Shown here piece by piece: positions 26,719 to 35,571 of a stretch of 64,000 nucleotides of DNA; position 1 is the first letter of the stretch; each line of letters opens with the position of its first letter. A program made the position numbers and the translations under genes. The notes under the pieces were generated by a model, which did no database searches, was not told where the DNA came from, and saw only the letters and a list, made by a program, of their open reading frames with translations. Where the stretch lies: assembly GCF_009695915.1 (NCBI RefSeq), contig NZ_VUMZ01000011.1:1-64000 (forward strand). The letters run 5' to 3'. Source of the DNA: Hornefia butyriciproducens (GTDB taxonomy: Bacteria > Bacillota > Clostridia > Peptostreptococcales > Anaerovoracaceae).

Positions 26719-27942
26719 TTATTTTCCCCAGGCGAGCGTTCTGAGGTACTCCCGCAAAAGAATGTATCCTTCTTCCAGATCCTCTCTGGACGTATACTCC
26801 AGCGGGGAGTGGGCGATTCCCTTCTCGCTGGGAACAAAAATCATATTTGTGGGGAAACAGTCTGCAACGATCTGAGCGTCATGCCCGGCTCCGCTGTCGA
26901 TCCTCATATACTTCATGTTATGCTCCGCCGCGATATCGCGCATCGCCAAAATCCCGTCTAGATCCATATCCGCCGGTGCGTCGTAGGCGGCGATTTTGTA
27001 ATCCACTGAAAATCCCGGTCCGGCGCTGTTCCGGAATTCCTGCAGGATAGAACGCGCCTCGCTGAGAAGAGATTCGTTGGTGGAACGGATATCGAAGGTA
27101 ATCGTAACGGAGTCAGCGATGATATTCGGCTTACCGGGCTGCACCTGAATGTTACCAAAGGTGACGACAACCCGATCGTTCCTGCTGTTGGCCCATTTAG
27201 TCAGGGACGCGATAATCTCCGCCGCGTAGGGAACAGGATCCTTCCGCATACTCATCGGAGTGGTGCCGGCGTGGTTCTGTTCCCCGTGGATTGTGATGCT
27301 CCCCACCTCCAGTCCGACAATGGACTGCACCAGCCCCACCTTTTTCAGAGATTTCTCCATTACCGATCCCTGCTCGGCGCTGAGCTCCACAAAACGCTCA
27401 ATGTCCTTTCGAGGCTCCGGAAGGCTTCCTTTGTAATATCCGGCGTCCTCCATCGCCTGCTTCAGAGTTATTCCCTGTGCATCCTCCTCTTCCAGATGCT
27501 CCGGCTTCAGTTTCCCGGCGATAGCCCTGCTTCCGGTATAACTTGAAATGAAACGGCTTCCTTCTTCCTCTACCGTTGCCACGATTTCCACGGTTTTCAC
27601 CGGCTGTCCCAGTTCCTGATTCAGCCCGGTAACAGCCGCAACAGCAGATAAAAGCCCCAGTGCGCCGCCGTATTTGCCGTCGTGTTTAACCGTATCCCGA
27701 TGTGAGCCGGTCAGAATAACGCCGCTTTCCTTACCTTCCAGCCGGCCGTAGAGATTTCCGACCTCGTCCGTGTAGGCTTTGAAGCCACGCTCCGTATACC
27801 ATCCGGTCAGCATTTCCACCGCCGCCCTGTCCTCATCTGTATAGGACGCGCGCCAGTACTCGCCGCCCCGGATGGAAGTCTCCGCGAATTCGTCGATGGC
27901 TGCCTCCAGCCAGTCCAGTTCTCTGCTTATTTTTGCATCCAT
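26719..27942 (-). CDS. M20-family amidase (hydantoinase/carbamoylase type)
   Basis: 407 residues of the family that includes N-carbamoyl-L-amino acid hydrolase and allantoate amidohydrolase. Seen: GSHRDTV (first metal His), VEEEGSRF (catalytic and metal Glu), GEQNHAGTTPM (substrate His) and SGAGHDAQ near the C-terminus. The usual bridging aspartate lies in GGxFDG, but here the segment reads HDGKYGGALG, with Gly at that position. Whether the preceding Asp replaces it is unclear. The substrate could be an N-carbamoyl amino acid or allantoate. A single-gene unit convergent with arcA. Confidence 0.85.
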   Translation of the reverse strand: MDAKISRELDWLEAAIDEFAETSIRGGEYWRASYTDEDRAAVEMLTGWYTERGFKAYTDEVGNLYGRLEGKESGVILTGSHRDTVKHDGKYGGALGLLSAVAAVTGLNQELGQPVKTVEIVATVEEEGSRFISSYTGSRAIAGKLKPEHLEEEDAQGITLKQAMEDAGYYKGSLPEPRKDIERFVELSAEQGSVMEKSLKKVGLVQSIVGLEVGSITIHGEQNHAGTTPMSMRKDPVPYAAEIIASLTKWANSRNDRVVVTFGNIQVQPGKPNIIADSVTITFDIRSTNESLLSEARSILQEFRNSAGPGFSVDYKIAAYDAPADMDLDGILAMRDIAAEHNMKYMRIDSGAGHDAQIVADCFPTNMIFVPSEKGIAHSPLEYTSREDLEEGYILLREYLRTLAWGK

Positions 27943-28052
27943 AGTAGCACCCCGTCACTTCGTTTTATTCTGATAACGTACTGCTATTTTAGCATAATAT
28001 ATTCTTCCTGTACAGAAATGCAGCGCAGAAATTTGTGAAATAAAAAACAAAG

Positions 28053-28081
28053 TTGCCCGCAGCCCCGGGTTCGTGTACAAT
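28053..28081 (+). promoter_or_regulatory. sigma-A promoter of the TSCPD gene
   Basis: TTGCCC at 28053-28058, 17 bases, TACAAT at 28076-28081, about 30 bases before the gene start. Confidence 0.6.
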
Positions 28082-28112
28082 GTCTGTTAGAAATTAATCG
28101 AGGAGGCAATAA

Positions 28113-28370
28113 ATGAACAACTATACATACAGAACCAGCGGAACATGCTCTCAGCTCATACACTTTAATCTTGACGAAAGTGGAAAGCTGCACGATCTGA
28201 GTTTCTACGGAGGCTGCGACGGGAACCTGAAGGCCCTCGGACTTCTCCTGGAGGGCACGGATGCCAGAGAAGCCGCAGACCGGCTTCGGGGAAACGACTG
28301 CGGCGGACGTGGAACCTCTTGCGCCGACCAGCTCGCCCGCGCCATTGATCAGGCTCTTGATAATGCGTAA
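28113..28370 (+). CDS. TSCPD-domain protein (TIGR03905 type)
   Basis: 85 residues. The pattern TYRTSGTCSQLIHF, GGCDGNLKALGLLLEG and GRGTSCADQLARAI matches the stand-alone TSCPD domain, a cysteine-containing module also found at the end of B12-dependent ribonucleotide reductase and near redox genes. Function unknown. GAGGAGG precedes the ATG and a terminator follows. Confidence 0.88.
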   Translation: MNNYTYRTSGTCSQLIHFNLDESGKLHDLSFYGGCDGNLKALGLLLEGTDAREAADRLRGNDCGGRGTSCADQLARAIDQALDNA

Positions 28371-28418
28371 GCACGCTTTTACACGATATAAGCATGTTTT
28401 TCATCACACATAAGCGCA

Positions 28419-28466
28419 GGACTGCTGCTTCGACTCTTGAAGGTCTATTGCAGCAGTCCCGTTTTT
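28419..28466 (+). terminator. terminator of the TSCPD gene
   Basis: GGACTGCTGC (28419-28428) pairs with GCAGCAGTCC (28450-28459), followed by CGTTTTT. It runs up to the stop codon of the convergent fusion gene. Confidence 0.8.
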
Positions 28467-29482
28467 CATCCATGGTTTATTTTCTCCAGCGTCTCTGCCA
28501 TGATTCCGTCCACGTCCGCACCCCGGATATCCAGACCCTCCGCGCGGTATTCCCGGAAATTCCTGATGCCCAGCATCCGTCCCACTCCACGGATATAGTC
28601 ATAGCCAAGATCCATTTCACCGACGGGACCTCCCGCCGTCGTAATATAAGTCAGCTCCCGGCAGGGACACAGTCCCTCATATCCCTGCTCTGTCTCGCGG
28701 AAGGTCAGGTCAGCCACTACGATATTTTCAATGTAGATTTTCAGGACGGACGGAAAAGAACAGTCCCAGTAAGGTGCTCCCACAAGGATGTAATCTGCCC
28801 GGCGGAACTGCCGGGCGAGATCGAACATGGGCGCCTCCCAATCCCTCTGCTGAATCAGTTCATTACGCAGCAGAATCAACTCCCGGTCCATCGGCTGCAC
28901 CACACCGGGCTCTGCCATCGCGATATCTGTCACCGCGCCGGGATGCTCCTTCCGGAACCTTCGGATCCATGCGTCACAAAGCTGTCGTGTGCGGGAACGG
29001 TGCGTGGAAACGCAGCTGTCCACAAACAGGAGTCTTTCTTTTGTCAGCTCCATCACCATAAACTCGGGCGTGCACTTTGTTCCAAAAGACTCACACTCCT
29101 GGCAGTGAAACAGCCCCGGCACTTCGTCAGCGTCAATTTCCGAAAAGCCATAGTTCCGGAAAAACGCCGGCGCCTTCGCCGCCAGGCAGACCCGTTCCGC
29201 ACCCATATCCTGAAACGCAGCCATCACACTGCAGAGCAGCCGCCTGCCCACGCCTTTACCTCTCAGCGCTTCCGTCACCGCGATATCGTGCAGGACATAC
29301 TGATTGCCAGCTTTCACCAGAGCTGCGCCCCCTGCGAGCGCGCCGTTCTCATCCTCCGCCGCGAACCCGAACCGGAACCCCTCCGGTACACGTTCTGTGT
29401 TTTCAAGCCCCGCGGCAGCAAACAGCGGCGCCAGCTCTCTATAATCGCCGGTTTTACGAATCGTAAGCTTTCTGATATTCAT
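28466..29482 (-). CDS. GNAT acetyltransferase fused to flavodoxin-fold NAD(P)H oxidoreductase
   Basis: 338 residues in two parts. Residues 1-148 are a GNAT N-acetyltransferase: HDIAVTEALRGKGVGRRLL is the acetyl-CoA loop and APAFFRNYGFSEID the end of the fold. Residues 150-338 resemble FMN-dependent NADH:quinone or azo reductases (LFVDSCVSTHRSRTRQLCDA, ADYILVGAPYWDCSFPSVLK, YITTAGGPVGEMDLGYDYIR). The two enzymes are normally separate; the join is in one frame with no stop. A shared substrate, or modification of a reduced product, is inference. GGGGAGGAG precedes the ATG. Confidence 0.85.
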   Translation of the reverse strand: MNIRKLTIRKTGDYRELAPLFAAAGLENTERVPEGFRFGFAAEDENGALAGGAALVKAGNQYVLHDIAVTEALRGKGVGRRLLCSVMAAFQDMGAERVCLAAKAPAFFRNYGFSEIDADEVPGLFHCQECESFGTKCTPEFMVMELTKERLLFVDSCVSTHRSRTRQLCDAWIRRFRKEHPGAVTDIAMAEPGVVQPMDRELILLRNELIQQRDWEAPMFDLARQFRRADYILVGAPYWDCSFPSVLKIYIENIVVADLTFRETEQGYEGLCPCRELTYITTAGGPVGEMDLGYDYIRGVGRMLGIRNFREYRAEGLDIRGADVDGIMAETLEKINHG

Positions 29483-29518
29483 AGGCTCCTCCCCTCAGTT
29501 CAATACGCACCGGTCAGC

Positions 29519-29576
29519 GCTCATTAAGTCCTGCGTGGCTTAATGAGCGGATACTGTTATTTATGATATCACAAAG
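29519..29576 (+). repeat. short palindromic repeat copy
   Basis: GCTCATTAAG (29519-29528) pairs with CTTAATGAGC (29539-29548). The following bases ACTGTTATTTATGATATCAC are close to those after the copy at 34262, so the repeated unit is about 58 bases. It lies between the fusion gene and the PHP gene. Confidence 0.8.
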
Positions 29577-29645
29577 AAGCTTCCGTGACAAAGCGTTCCG
29601 CTGTTACGGCGGTACTTCTGTGACGAAAACATTACGTTCCCATGA

Positions 29646-29674
29646 TTGCAAAAACACAGTTTTGTGTATAAAAT
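29646..29674 (+). promoter_or_regulatory. sigma-A promoter of the PHP gene
   Basis: TTGCAA (29646-29651), 17 bases, TAAAAT (29669-29674); the gene begins 26 bases downstream with GAAGG as ribosome site. Confidence 0.55.
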
Positions 29675-29699
29675 AAAAGACAAGAAAGAAGGTCTGCGT

Positions 29700-30488
29700 A
29701 TGAAATTTGATATGCACTGCCACACCAGAGAAGGGTCTATCGATTCCCATGTGGCAATCAGAGAGTATATTACGATTCTGAAGAGCCGGGGGTTCGGCGG
29801 GATGCTGGTCACCGACCACGACTCATACCGGGGATACCGGTACTGGGAAAAGCATCAGGACACGATGCCGGATGATTTTGTTGTGCTGAAGGGGATCGAA
29901 TATGACACCCGGGACGCCGGGCATTTCATCGTCATCATGCCGGACGGCGTGAATGTACGGCTGCTGTCAGTCCGCGGCATGCGCGCGGAGATCCTCTCCA
30001 AACTGGTTCACCATTACGGAGGTATCCTGGGGCCGGCTCATCCGTACGGAATGCGCAGTTCCAGCGCCATGTTCTTCCGCAAGATCAGAAAGCATCCGGA
30101 GATTATGCGGAGATTCGACTTCCTCGAAGGCTTCAACACCTGCGAGCTGGTGAGCGCGAACGTCAAAGCCCGCGGACTCGCCCGGGAATATGATCTTCCC
30201 TGTATCGGCGGCTCCGATTCCCACAAAGCCATGTACGTAGGCACGGCGTTCACGGAATTTGACCGTGACATCACCTGCAACAACGATCTGATCGACTGCA
30301 TCAGAAACAATGGGATTGTAGCCTTCGGCGGAAAAGAGCGAGCCTTCCTGCGGCACCATAACAAGCGTTACTGGAAGGTCACCAACTATACGCTGAAGAC
30401 TTTGAACCGGAGCGCCAGCCTGCTGTTGAAGCCTTACCGGAAAATTAAAGTCCTGCGAATGGGTCTCTACGACGAAAACATCGAATAA
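29700..30488 (+). CDS. PHP-domain metal-dependent phosphoesterase
   Basis: 262 residues. The PHP metal motifs are complete: FDMHCHTREGSID at the N-terminus, LVTDHDS near 38-44, GPAHPYG near 113, and GGSDSHK near 172. Members hydrolyse phosphate esters, for example nucleoside bisphosphates or histidinol phosphate; the substrate is not predictable here. The C-terminal 40 residues are basic. The start at 29700 was chosen over an in-frame ATG at 29646 that coincides with the -35 box. Confidence 0.9.
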   Translation: MKFDMHCHTREGSIDSHVAIREYITILKSRGFGGMLVTDHDSYRGYRYWEKHQDTMPDDFVVLKGIEYDTRDAGHFIVIMPDGVNVRLLSVRGMRAEILSKLVHHYGGILGPAHPYGMRSSSAMFFRKIRKHPEIMRRFDFLEGFNTCELVSANVKARGLAREYDLPCIGGSDSHKAMYVGTAFTEFDRDITCNNDLIDCIRNNGIVAFGGKERAFLRHHNKRYWKVTNYTLKTLNRSASLLLKPYRKIKVLRMGLYDENIE

Positions 30489-30508
30489 CGTAATTGAACT
30501 GCCTGGAA

Positions 30509-31708
30509 CTACCGGGTTTCCAGAGAATATTTTTCTGCGACCCGGCGGAATCCCGGCAGGGAATTTACAATCGTATCATAGGCGACACAGTACGAGATTC
30601 GAATATATCCGGGACCGGCAAAGGCGCTGCCCGGGGTCACTAGGATATGCTCCTCTTTCAGCCGTCCGACGAATTCGGTCTCATCCTCATCCGGGGATTT
30701 CACCCAAAGGTAAAACGCCCCCCGGGGCTCCAGGCAATCATAACCGGCCTCAGTCAGCCCGTCGTACAGCGTCCGCCCGTTCTTTTCATAAAAGGCGATA
30801 TCCGCCTTGGCATCCAGACAGCGTGTAATCGCCAGCTGAATCAGAGACGGCGCGTTGACAATTCCGATAATCCGGTTGGCAATCGTCGCCGCCGTAATGA
30901 ATTCCTGTGAATCATCTGACGCATCGGGAACCAGAACATATCCGATCCGCTCCCCCGGCAGGGAAAGTGATTTACTGTAGGAATAACAGATAATCGTATT
31001 GTCATAATAATCCGGGATATGCGGAACCTCTGCATCGCCGTAAACCAGTTCTCGGTACGGCTCGTCCGAAATCAGATAGATTGGATGCCCGATCCTCTCT
31101 GATTCCTCCGCCAGAATTTCCGCCAGCTGCCGGATCACCGTCTCCGGATAGACCACTCCCGTGGGATTGTTCGGCGTATTGACGATGATTGCCTTTGTCT
31201 TTTCTGTGACCGCCTTCCTCAGCCCTTCCATATCCGGCAGGAAGGATCCGTCTGGCCGCGGTGCGACTTCCACCGTCTCCGCATAGAAATTTCCGATGTA
31301 ATTTTTGTATTCCACAAAGTACGGTGCGAAGACGATGACCTCGTCCCCGGGATCCAGAATCGTCTTCAGCGCGACATTCAGCGCTGAGCCCGCCCCGGCG
31401 CTCATAATCACATTTTCCGCGCGATAGGCCGTGCCGTACCGACGGTTCAGATCCTCCGCAATCGCCTGCCGCGTCTCCTCAAAGCCCGCGTTGGACATGT
31501 ACCCGTGCACCCGGATCGGATCCTCGTTCTGCAGAATATCGACAATGGCGTCGCTGACCGCCCGGGGCGCCGGCACGTTGGGATTTCCCAGGCTGAAATC
31601 ATAGACGTTTTCCGGTCCCACGACCTGCGCCATTTTCTTCCCTTCCTCGAACATCTGCCGGATTACAGAGTTTCCGGCAACTCTCGGTTTCATATTTTCC
31701 GCGATCAT
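30509..31708 (-). CDS. PLP-dependent aminotransferase, class I/II
   Basis: 399 residues of fold-type I. NTPNNPTGVVYP is the PLP-ring Asn region, YSYSKSLSLPGERIGYV holds the Schiff-base lysine, and YIRISYC the substrate arginine. It overlaps iorB by four bases, so it is co-translated with the indolepyruvate:ferredoxin oxidoreductase. It most likely transaminates aromatic (or other) amino acids to the 2-oxoacids used by IorAB. Confidence 0.92.
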   Translation of the reverse strand: MIAENMKPRVAGNSVIRQMFEEGKKMAQVVGPENVYDFSLGNPNVPAPRAVSDAIVDILQNEDPIRVHGYMSNAGFEETRQAIAEDLNRRYGTAYRAENVIMSAGAGSALNVALKTILDPGDEVIVFAPYFVEYKNYIGNFYAETVEVAPRPDGSFLPDMEGLRKAVTEKTKAIIVNTPNNPTGVVYPETVIRQLAEILAEESERIGHPIYLISDEPYRELVYGDAEVPHIPDYYDNTIICYSYSKSLSLPGERIGYVLVPDASDDSQEFITAATIANRIIGIVNAPSLIQLAITRCLDAKADIAFYEKNGRTLYDGLTEAGYDCLEPRGAFYLWVKSPDEDETEFVGRLKEEHILVTPGSAFAGPGYIRISYCVAYDTIVNSLPGFRRVAEKYSLETR

Positions 31709-32283
31709 TTCATCTGCTCCTTTCCGACGGCGAACGCCTTCAGGTTCAGCTTGACAAACTTCTCCTTTACTGTTTTGCGGATGATTTCCTCCCAGTCGAT
31801 ATCATCCAGCCCCATGGCCTGTACCAGCGCACCCAGCAGAATCACGTTGGCTGCCTTCACGTTGCCCAGTTCTTCCGCCTTCCGGGACGCATCAATGACC
31901 ACCACCTTCTTTGCCGTCTTCTGCAGTTCTTCAATCACGTCCGGTGCATATTCCTCCTCTCCGGTCAGCACCGTCATCGAAGGAATCTCTTCACTGTTCA
32001 CCACCACGGTTCCGTCCGCGCGGATGTAGTCCAGATTTCTCAGCGCCTCCATCTTCTCGAAGGAAACGATGATGTCGGCGGTTCCCTTCTCGATTACCGG
32101 CGACCATACCCGCTCCCTGCTGTATCTCACCTGGGAGGTCACGTCTCCCCCCCGCTGGCTCATTCCGTGAATTTCGCTCATCTTCACGTCGTAGCCTTCC
32201 TCCATCAGTCCGATGGTCAGCATCTTTGCGGCAAGGATCGTTCCCTGTCCCCCGACTCCCGTCAGCAGTATATTCTTTGTCAT
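31705..32283 (-). CDS. iorB: indolepyruvate:ferredoxin oxidoreductase, beta subunit
   Basis: 192 residues with the gamma-type domain start NILLTGVGGQGTILAAKML. Together with IorA it oxidises aryl pyruvates to aryl-acetyl-CoA while reducing ferredoxin. It is six bases downstream of iorA and overlaps the aminotransferase. Confidence 0.94.
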   Translation of the reverse strand: MTKNILLTGVGGQGTILAAKMLTIGLMEEGYDVKMSEIHGMSQRGGDVTSQVRYSRERVWSPVIEKGTADIIVSFEKMEALRNLDYIRADGTVVVNSEEIPSMTVLTGEEEYAPDVIEELQKTAKKVVVIDASRKAEELGNVKAANVILLGALVQAMGLDDIDWEEIIRKTVKEKFVKLNLKAFAVGKEQMK

Positions 32284-32289
32284 CTCTCC

Positions 32290-34071
32290 TTACCTCCCTG
32301 TTTCCTTTGTGATAGCGTCCACAGGACATACCTGCATGCAGACGTCACAGCCCACGCAATCCGCTCTGTTGATGCGCACCTTCTTCTCTTCCTTCTCAAA
32401 GATCAGCGCAGGACATCCTGTACCCATGCAGGCGCGGCATCCGATGCATTTCTCCGGATCTACCGTGTCCTTCGTGCTGAACAGACCGTCGAATTCCTCC
32501 AGATCCGCTTCAGAGAATTTCTTCAGTACACAGGGCCAGCGCGTGATGATCACTGACGGCTCCTTCAGCGGCAGAAATTCATCCAGCGCCGCGTCTACCG
32601 CCGCAAGGTCGTTGGGGTCGATCACCTTCACATGACGGATTCCGAGTGCCTTCACCAGCTCTTCTATATCGATAATCGGTGCAGGCTCCATCTTCACGGT
32701 GAATCCCGAACCCGGATTCTGCTGGTGTCCTGTCATTCCCGTAATCCGGTTGTCCAGAATGATATTGACTGTATCACTTTTGTTGTATACCGTGTTGATC
32801 AGGGATTCCACTCCCGTATGGAAAAAGGTGGAATCTCCCAGCACCGTCACTACCTTGCGTTTCACCCCTGCGCGGTTGAACGCCTGCTGTGCTCCGTGGC
32901 CCACCGAGATAGATGCTCCCATGCACACTGTGGAATTCATCGCGTTATACGGTGCTCCCGCTGCCAGCGTGTAGCATCCGATATCTCCGCTGATCATTAT
33001 ATCCTTTCTCTTTCCCAGGCGGTAGAACAGTCCTCTGTGGGGGCATCCCGCACAGAGGGACGGCGGTCTCCGGATCACCTTGCTCCGGTCGTATTCCACC
33101 TCCGGCAGCGTGCTCCCGGTCAGGCTCTTCCGCAGTACATCTGGCGTCATCTCCCCGTAAGGCGGGAAAGTATCTTTTCCGTGCACCTCAAATCCCAGTC
33201 TCTGGCAGAATTCTTCAATGTACGGATCATCTTCCTCCACGATGTACACCCGGTCCATTTTCTCACAGAATTCCCGGATCATCTTCTCCGGCAGAGGATT
33301 GGTAAATCCCAGTTTCAGGTAGGATGCCTCTTCACCGAACACCTCTCTGGCGTAATAATAGCTGACGCCGGAGGCAATCACGCCGGTCTTTGTTCCATTG
33401 ATCTCCGCGTGGTTGAAGGATGAGCGTTCACTGTACTCCGCAAGTTTCTTCATCCTCTCCTCAATCTGCACCCGCAGGATCCTGGAGTGCGCCGGCAGCG
33501 CCACGTATTTCATCGGATCCGGTTTCCATTCCTTCACCGGCACTTCCTGTCGTTCGCCGCATTCCACCAGGGATTTGGAGTGACAGACCCGAGTTACCAT
33601 GCGGATCATGAAAATCACATTATAGGTTTCCGACAACTCGAACGCCGCCTTCATCATATCCAGACACTCCTGGCTGTCCGCCGGCTCCAGCATCGGGATC
33701 TTCCCCATTTTCGCATAGTTGCGGTTATCCTGTTCATTCTGGGATGAAAACATTCCCGGCTCATCCGCCGTCACGATCACCGCTCCTCCGTTGACACCCA
33801 TATAAGCAAACGTCATCAGCGGGTCAGCCGCCACATTGACTCCCACATGCTTCATGGACGCCATGCTCCGGACTCCCGCCATGGAGGCTCCGATCGCGGA
33901 TTCCATCGCCACCTTCTCATTGGGCGCCCACTCCGCATAGATCTCATCATATTTCGCGATATTTTCCAGAATCTCCGTGCTGGGAGTCCCCGGATAGGCT
34001 GACGCGTGTCTTACGCCCGCCTCATATGCTCCTCTCGCGATAGCCTCATCGCCTGTTAACAGTTTCTTCAT
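32290..34071 (-). CDS. iorA: indolepyruvate:ferredoxin oxidoreductase, alpha subunit
   Basis: 593 residues: pyrimidine-binding domain with HASAYPGTPSTEILENIAKY, TPP-binding domain with GDSTFFHTGVESLIN and NRITGMTGHQQNPGSG, then a C-terminal two-cluster ferredoxin domain with CIGCRACMGTGCPAL and CVGCDVCMQVCPVDAI. The first cluster has the slightly unusual CxxCxxxxxCP spacing typical of IorA. GGAGG precedes the ATG. Operon order iorA-iorB-aminotransferase fits aromatic amino acid fermentation with ATP gained from the CoA ester. Confidence 0.96.
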   Translation of the reverse strand: MKKLLTGDEAIARGAYEAGVRHASAYPGTPSTEILENIAKYDEIYAEWAPNEKVAMESAIGASMAGVRSMASMKHVGVNVAADPLMTFAYMGVNGGAVIVTADEPGMFSSQNEQDNRNYAKMGKIPMLEPADSQECLDMMKAAFELSETYNVIFMIRMVTRVCHSKSLVECGERQEVPVKEWKPDPMKYVALPAHSRILRVQIEERMKKLAEYSERSSFNHAEINGTKTGVIASGVSYYYAREVFGEEASYLKLGFTNPLPEKMIREFCEKMDRVYIVEEDDPYIEEFCQRLGFEVHGKDTFPPYGEMTPDVLRKSLTGSTLPEVEYDRSKVIRRPPSLCAGCPHRGLFYRLGKRKDIMISGDIGCYTLAAGAPYNAMNSTVCMGASISVGHGAQQAFNRAGVKRKVVTVLGDSTFFHTGVESLINTVYNKSDTVNIILDNRITGMTGHQQNPGSGFTVKMEPAPIIDIEELVKALGIRHVKVIDPNDLAAVDAALDEFLPLKEPSVIITRWPCVLKKFSEADLEEFDGLFSTKDTVDPEKCIGCRACMGTGCPALIFEKEEKKVRINRADCVGCDVCMQVCPVDAITKETGR

Positions 34072-34396
34072 CCTTGTCTTTTCCTCCTGCTATATTAAAG
34101 ATGTTCTTTCCCGATTTTACCACTCCTCGCAGACGGATTTCCCTCCTGCGACCGATACAGATAATTCTCCGCCTTCTGTGACCGGCGACGCTGACAGCCA
34201 TCTGTCACACGCCCTGTTTATGCGGTACCTGCCGCGTCAGTGCAGAAAAACTGCCGTAAGCGCTCATTAAGTCCAACGGAAGCTTAATGAACAGACTCTA
34301 TTATAATATCACAAAATATAGTTCCTGTTGCCTTTGTCACAAAAAAATCTGTGTGAAAACGACCGGCTTTTTTCGATTCCCCGTCCGCATACGGAA
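34072..34396. other. 325-base spacer with one palindromic repeat
   Basis: Contains the iorA leader (34072-34100), a non-coding GC-rich stretch, the palindromic repeat at 34262-34320 and the end of the hxlR transcript. No other gene seen. Confidence 0.5.
34262..34320 (+). repeat. short palindromic repeat copy
   Basis: TCATTAAG (34264-34271) pairs with CTTAATGA (34283-34290) and the right flank CTCTATTATAATATCACAAA repeats that of the copy at 29519. The flank contains TATTATAATA, which could act as a -10 box. Confidence 0.8.
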
Positions 34397-34735
34397 TTAC
34401 CGTTCCGCCTCATACGCTTCATACCACTCCGACAGCTGGTCGAGAATCGGAATCAGTGCGTCGCAGGCTTCGGTAGTGCTGTATTCCACGCGCACCGGCA
34501 CCTCCATGTATTCTCTGCGTTCCACAAGCCCTACCGACTCCAGTTCCCGCAGCGCTCTGGCGAGCACTGTGTTCGACACGCCATCCATGCGGCGCTTCAG
34601 TTCATTGTAGCGAGTCGGTCCGCCGTTGTTCAGAGTGCAGATGATCTGCATCTTCCATTTTCCTCCGATCAGATCCATGGAGCGGCTCAGGGGGCAGGTT
34701 TCCAGACACGGGCAATTGTAATGCGTTTCAATCAT
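34397..34735 (-). CDS. HxlR-family transcription regulator
   Basis: 112 residues: CPCLETCPLSRSMDLIGGKWKM start with the cysteine pair region, then winged helix with RYNELKRRMDGVSNTVLARA. Such regulators respond to electrophiles or other small molecules and often sit divergent to the gene they control, here the LysE-type exporter. ATG 34735 has AGGAGG eight bases upstream; the earlier in-frame ATG at 34741 overlaps the ribosome site. Confidence 0.92.
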   Translation of the reverse strand: MIETHYNCPCLETCPLSRSMDLIGGKWKMQIICTLNNGGPTRYNELKRRMDGVSNTVLARALRELESVGLVERREYMEVPVRVEYSTTEACDALIPILDQLSEWYEAYEAER

Positions 34736-34774
34736 GGTCATCTCCTCCTTACCAGGTAACAAAAAAATGCGTTA

Positions 34775-34803
34775 TTGCGTTTTCTCTCCTGCTGCCATAT
34801 TAT
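34775..34803 (+). promoter_or_regulatory. sigma-A promoter of the LysE-type exporter
   Basis: TTGCGT (34775-34780), 17 bases, TATTAT (34798-34803). A direct repeat TGCGTTATTGCGTT (34768-34781) overlaps the -35 box and could be part of the HxlR-type regulator's site; that is a guess from position. Confidence 0.6.
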
Positions 34804-34852
34804 ATAAATAGCAAAAAGAAATCAAGTGCTAAATTACTACTTAGGAGAAAAT

Positions 34853-35479
34853 ATGAGCGCATTTATTCAGGGATACACGCTTGGACTTGCCTATGTAATG
34901 CCCATCGGAACACAGAACATCTTCGTCATCAATACGGCGCTGACACAGCGGCGCAGCCGTATCTGGCTGACGACATTCTGCGTCTTCTTCTGCGACATCG
35001 TCTGCGCGCTGGCATGCTTCTACGGAGTGGGTGGGATCATGCAGTCCTCTCGTTGGCTGCAGCTGGCGGTTCTCGGCGCCGGTTCGCTGGTGGTCATGTG
35101 GATCGGATTCTCGATTTTTCGGGACAAAAGTACCCTCGAGGGCGATGAGGGTAAATCTGAGCTTTCTGCTGCGAAGGTATTCACTACCGCCTGTTTCGTG
35201 ACCTGGGCCAATCCGCAGGCATGGATCGACGGAAGCATGATGCTGGGCGCCTTCCGCACCTCTCTGAACGGCGCAGACGGCGCACGGTTCATCATAGCTG
35301 TCTGTCTCGCCTCCCTGTCCTGGTGGGTGGTGATGCCGACGGTTGTTTCGCTGCTCCAGTCCCGCATCAACAACAAAGTCTTCCGCGCCATCAACATCAT
35401 CTGCGGCGCGATCATCATGGCCTACGGAGCAAAACTGCTGGTCAGCTTTGTACGACTGGCCGCTGTGATGTTCGGATAA
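34853..35479 (+). CDS. LysE/ArgO-family amino acid exporter
   Basis: 208 residues with six membrane segments and the LysE pattern: LGLAYVMPIGTQNIFVINTAL in the first part, FVTWANPQAWIDG near 115. Members export basic amino acids such as lysine or arginine. AGGAG precedes ATG 34853. Divergent from the HxlR-type regulator, which probably controls it. Confidence 0.9.
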   Translation: MSAFIQGYTLGLAYVMPIGTQNIFVINTALTQRRSRIWLTTFCVFFCDIVCALACFYGVGGIMQSSRWLQLAVLGAGSLVVMWIGFSIFRDKSTLEGDEGKSELSAAKVFTTACFVTWANPQAWIDGSMMLGAFRTSLNGADGARFIIAVCLASLSWWVVMPTVVSLLQSRINNKVFRAINIICGAIIMAYGAKLLVSFVRLAAVMFG

Positions 35480-35516
35480 GGGCTTCGCTCTTTAAACTCA
35501 CGCCCTGTCCGGCGTA

Positions 35517-35565
35517 CATACAGAAAAGGAGGCCGCGCGCTATGCGTGACCCCCTTTTCTGTATG
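35517..35565. terminator. shared hairpin between lysE-type and hsp20 genes
   Basis: CATACAGAAAAGG (35517-35529) pairs with CCTTTTCTGTATG (35553-35565), 13 perfect pairs. It lies between the convergent stop codons, so it probably ends both transcripts; T runs are weak on both sides. Confidence 0.65.
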
Positions 35566-35571
35566 GGAAAA

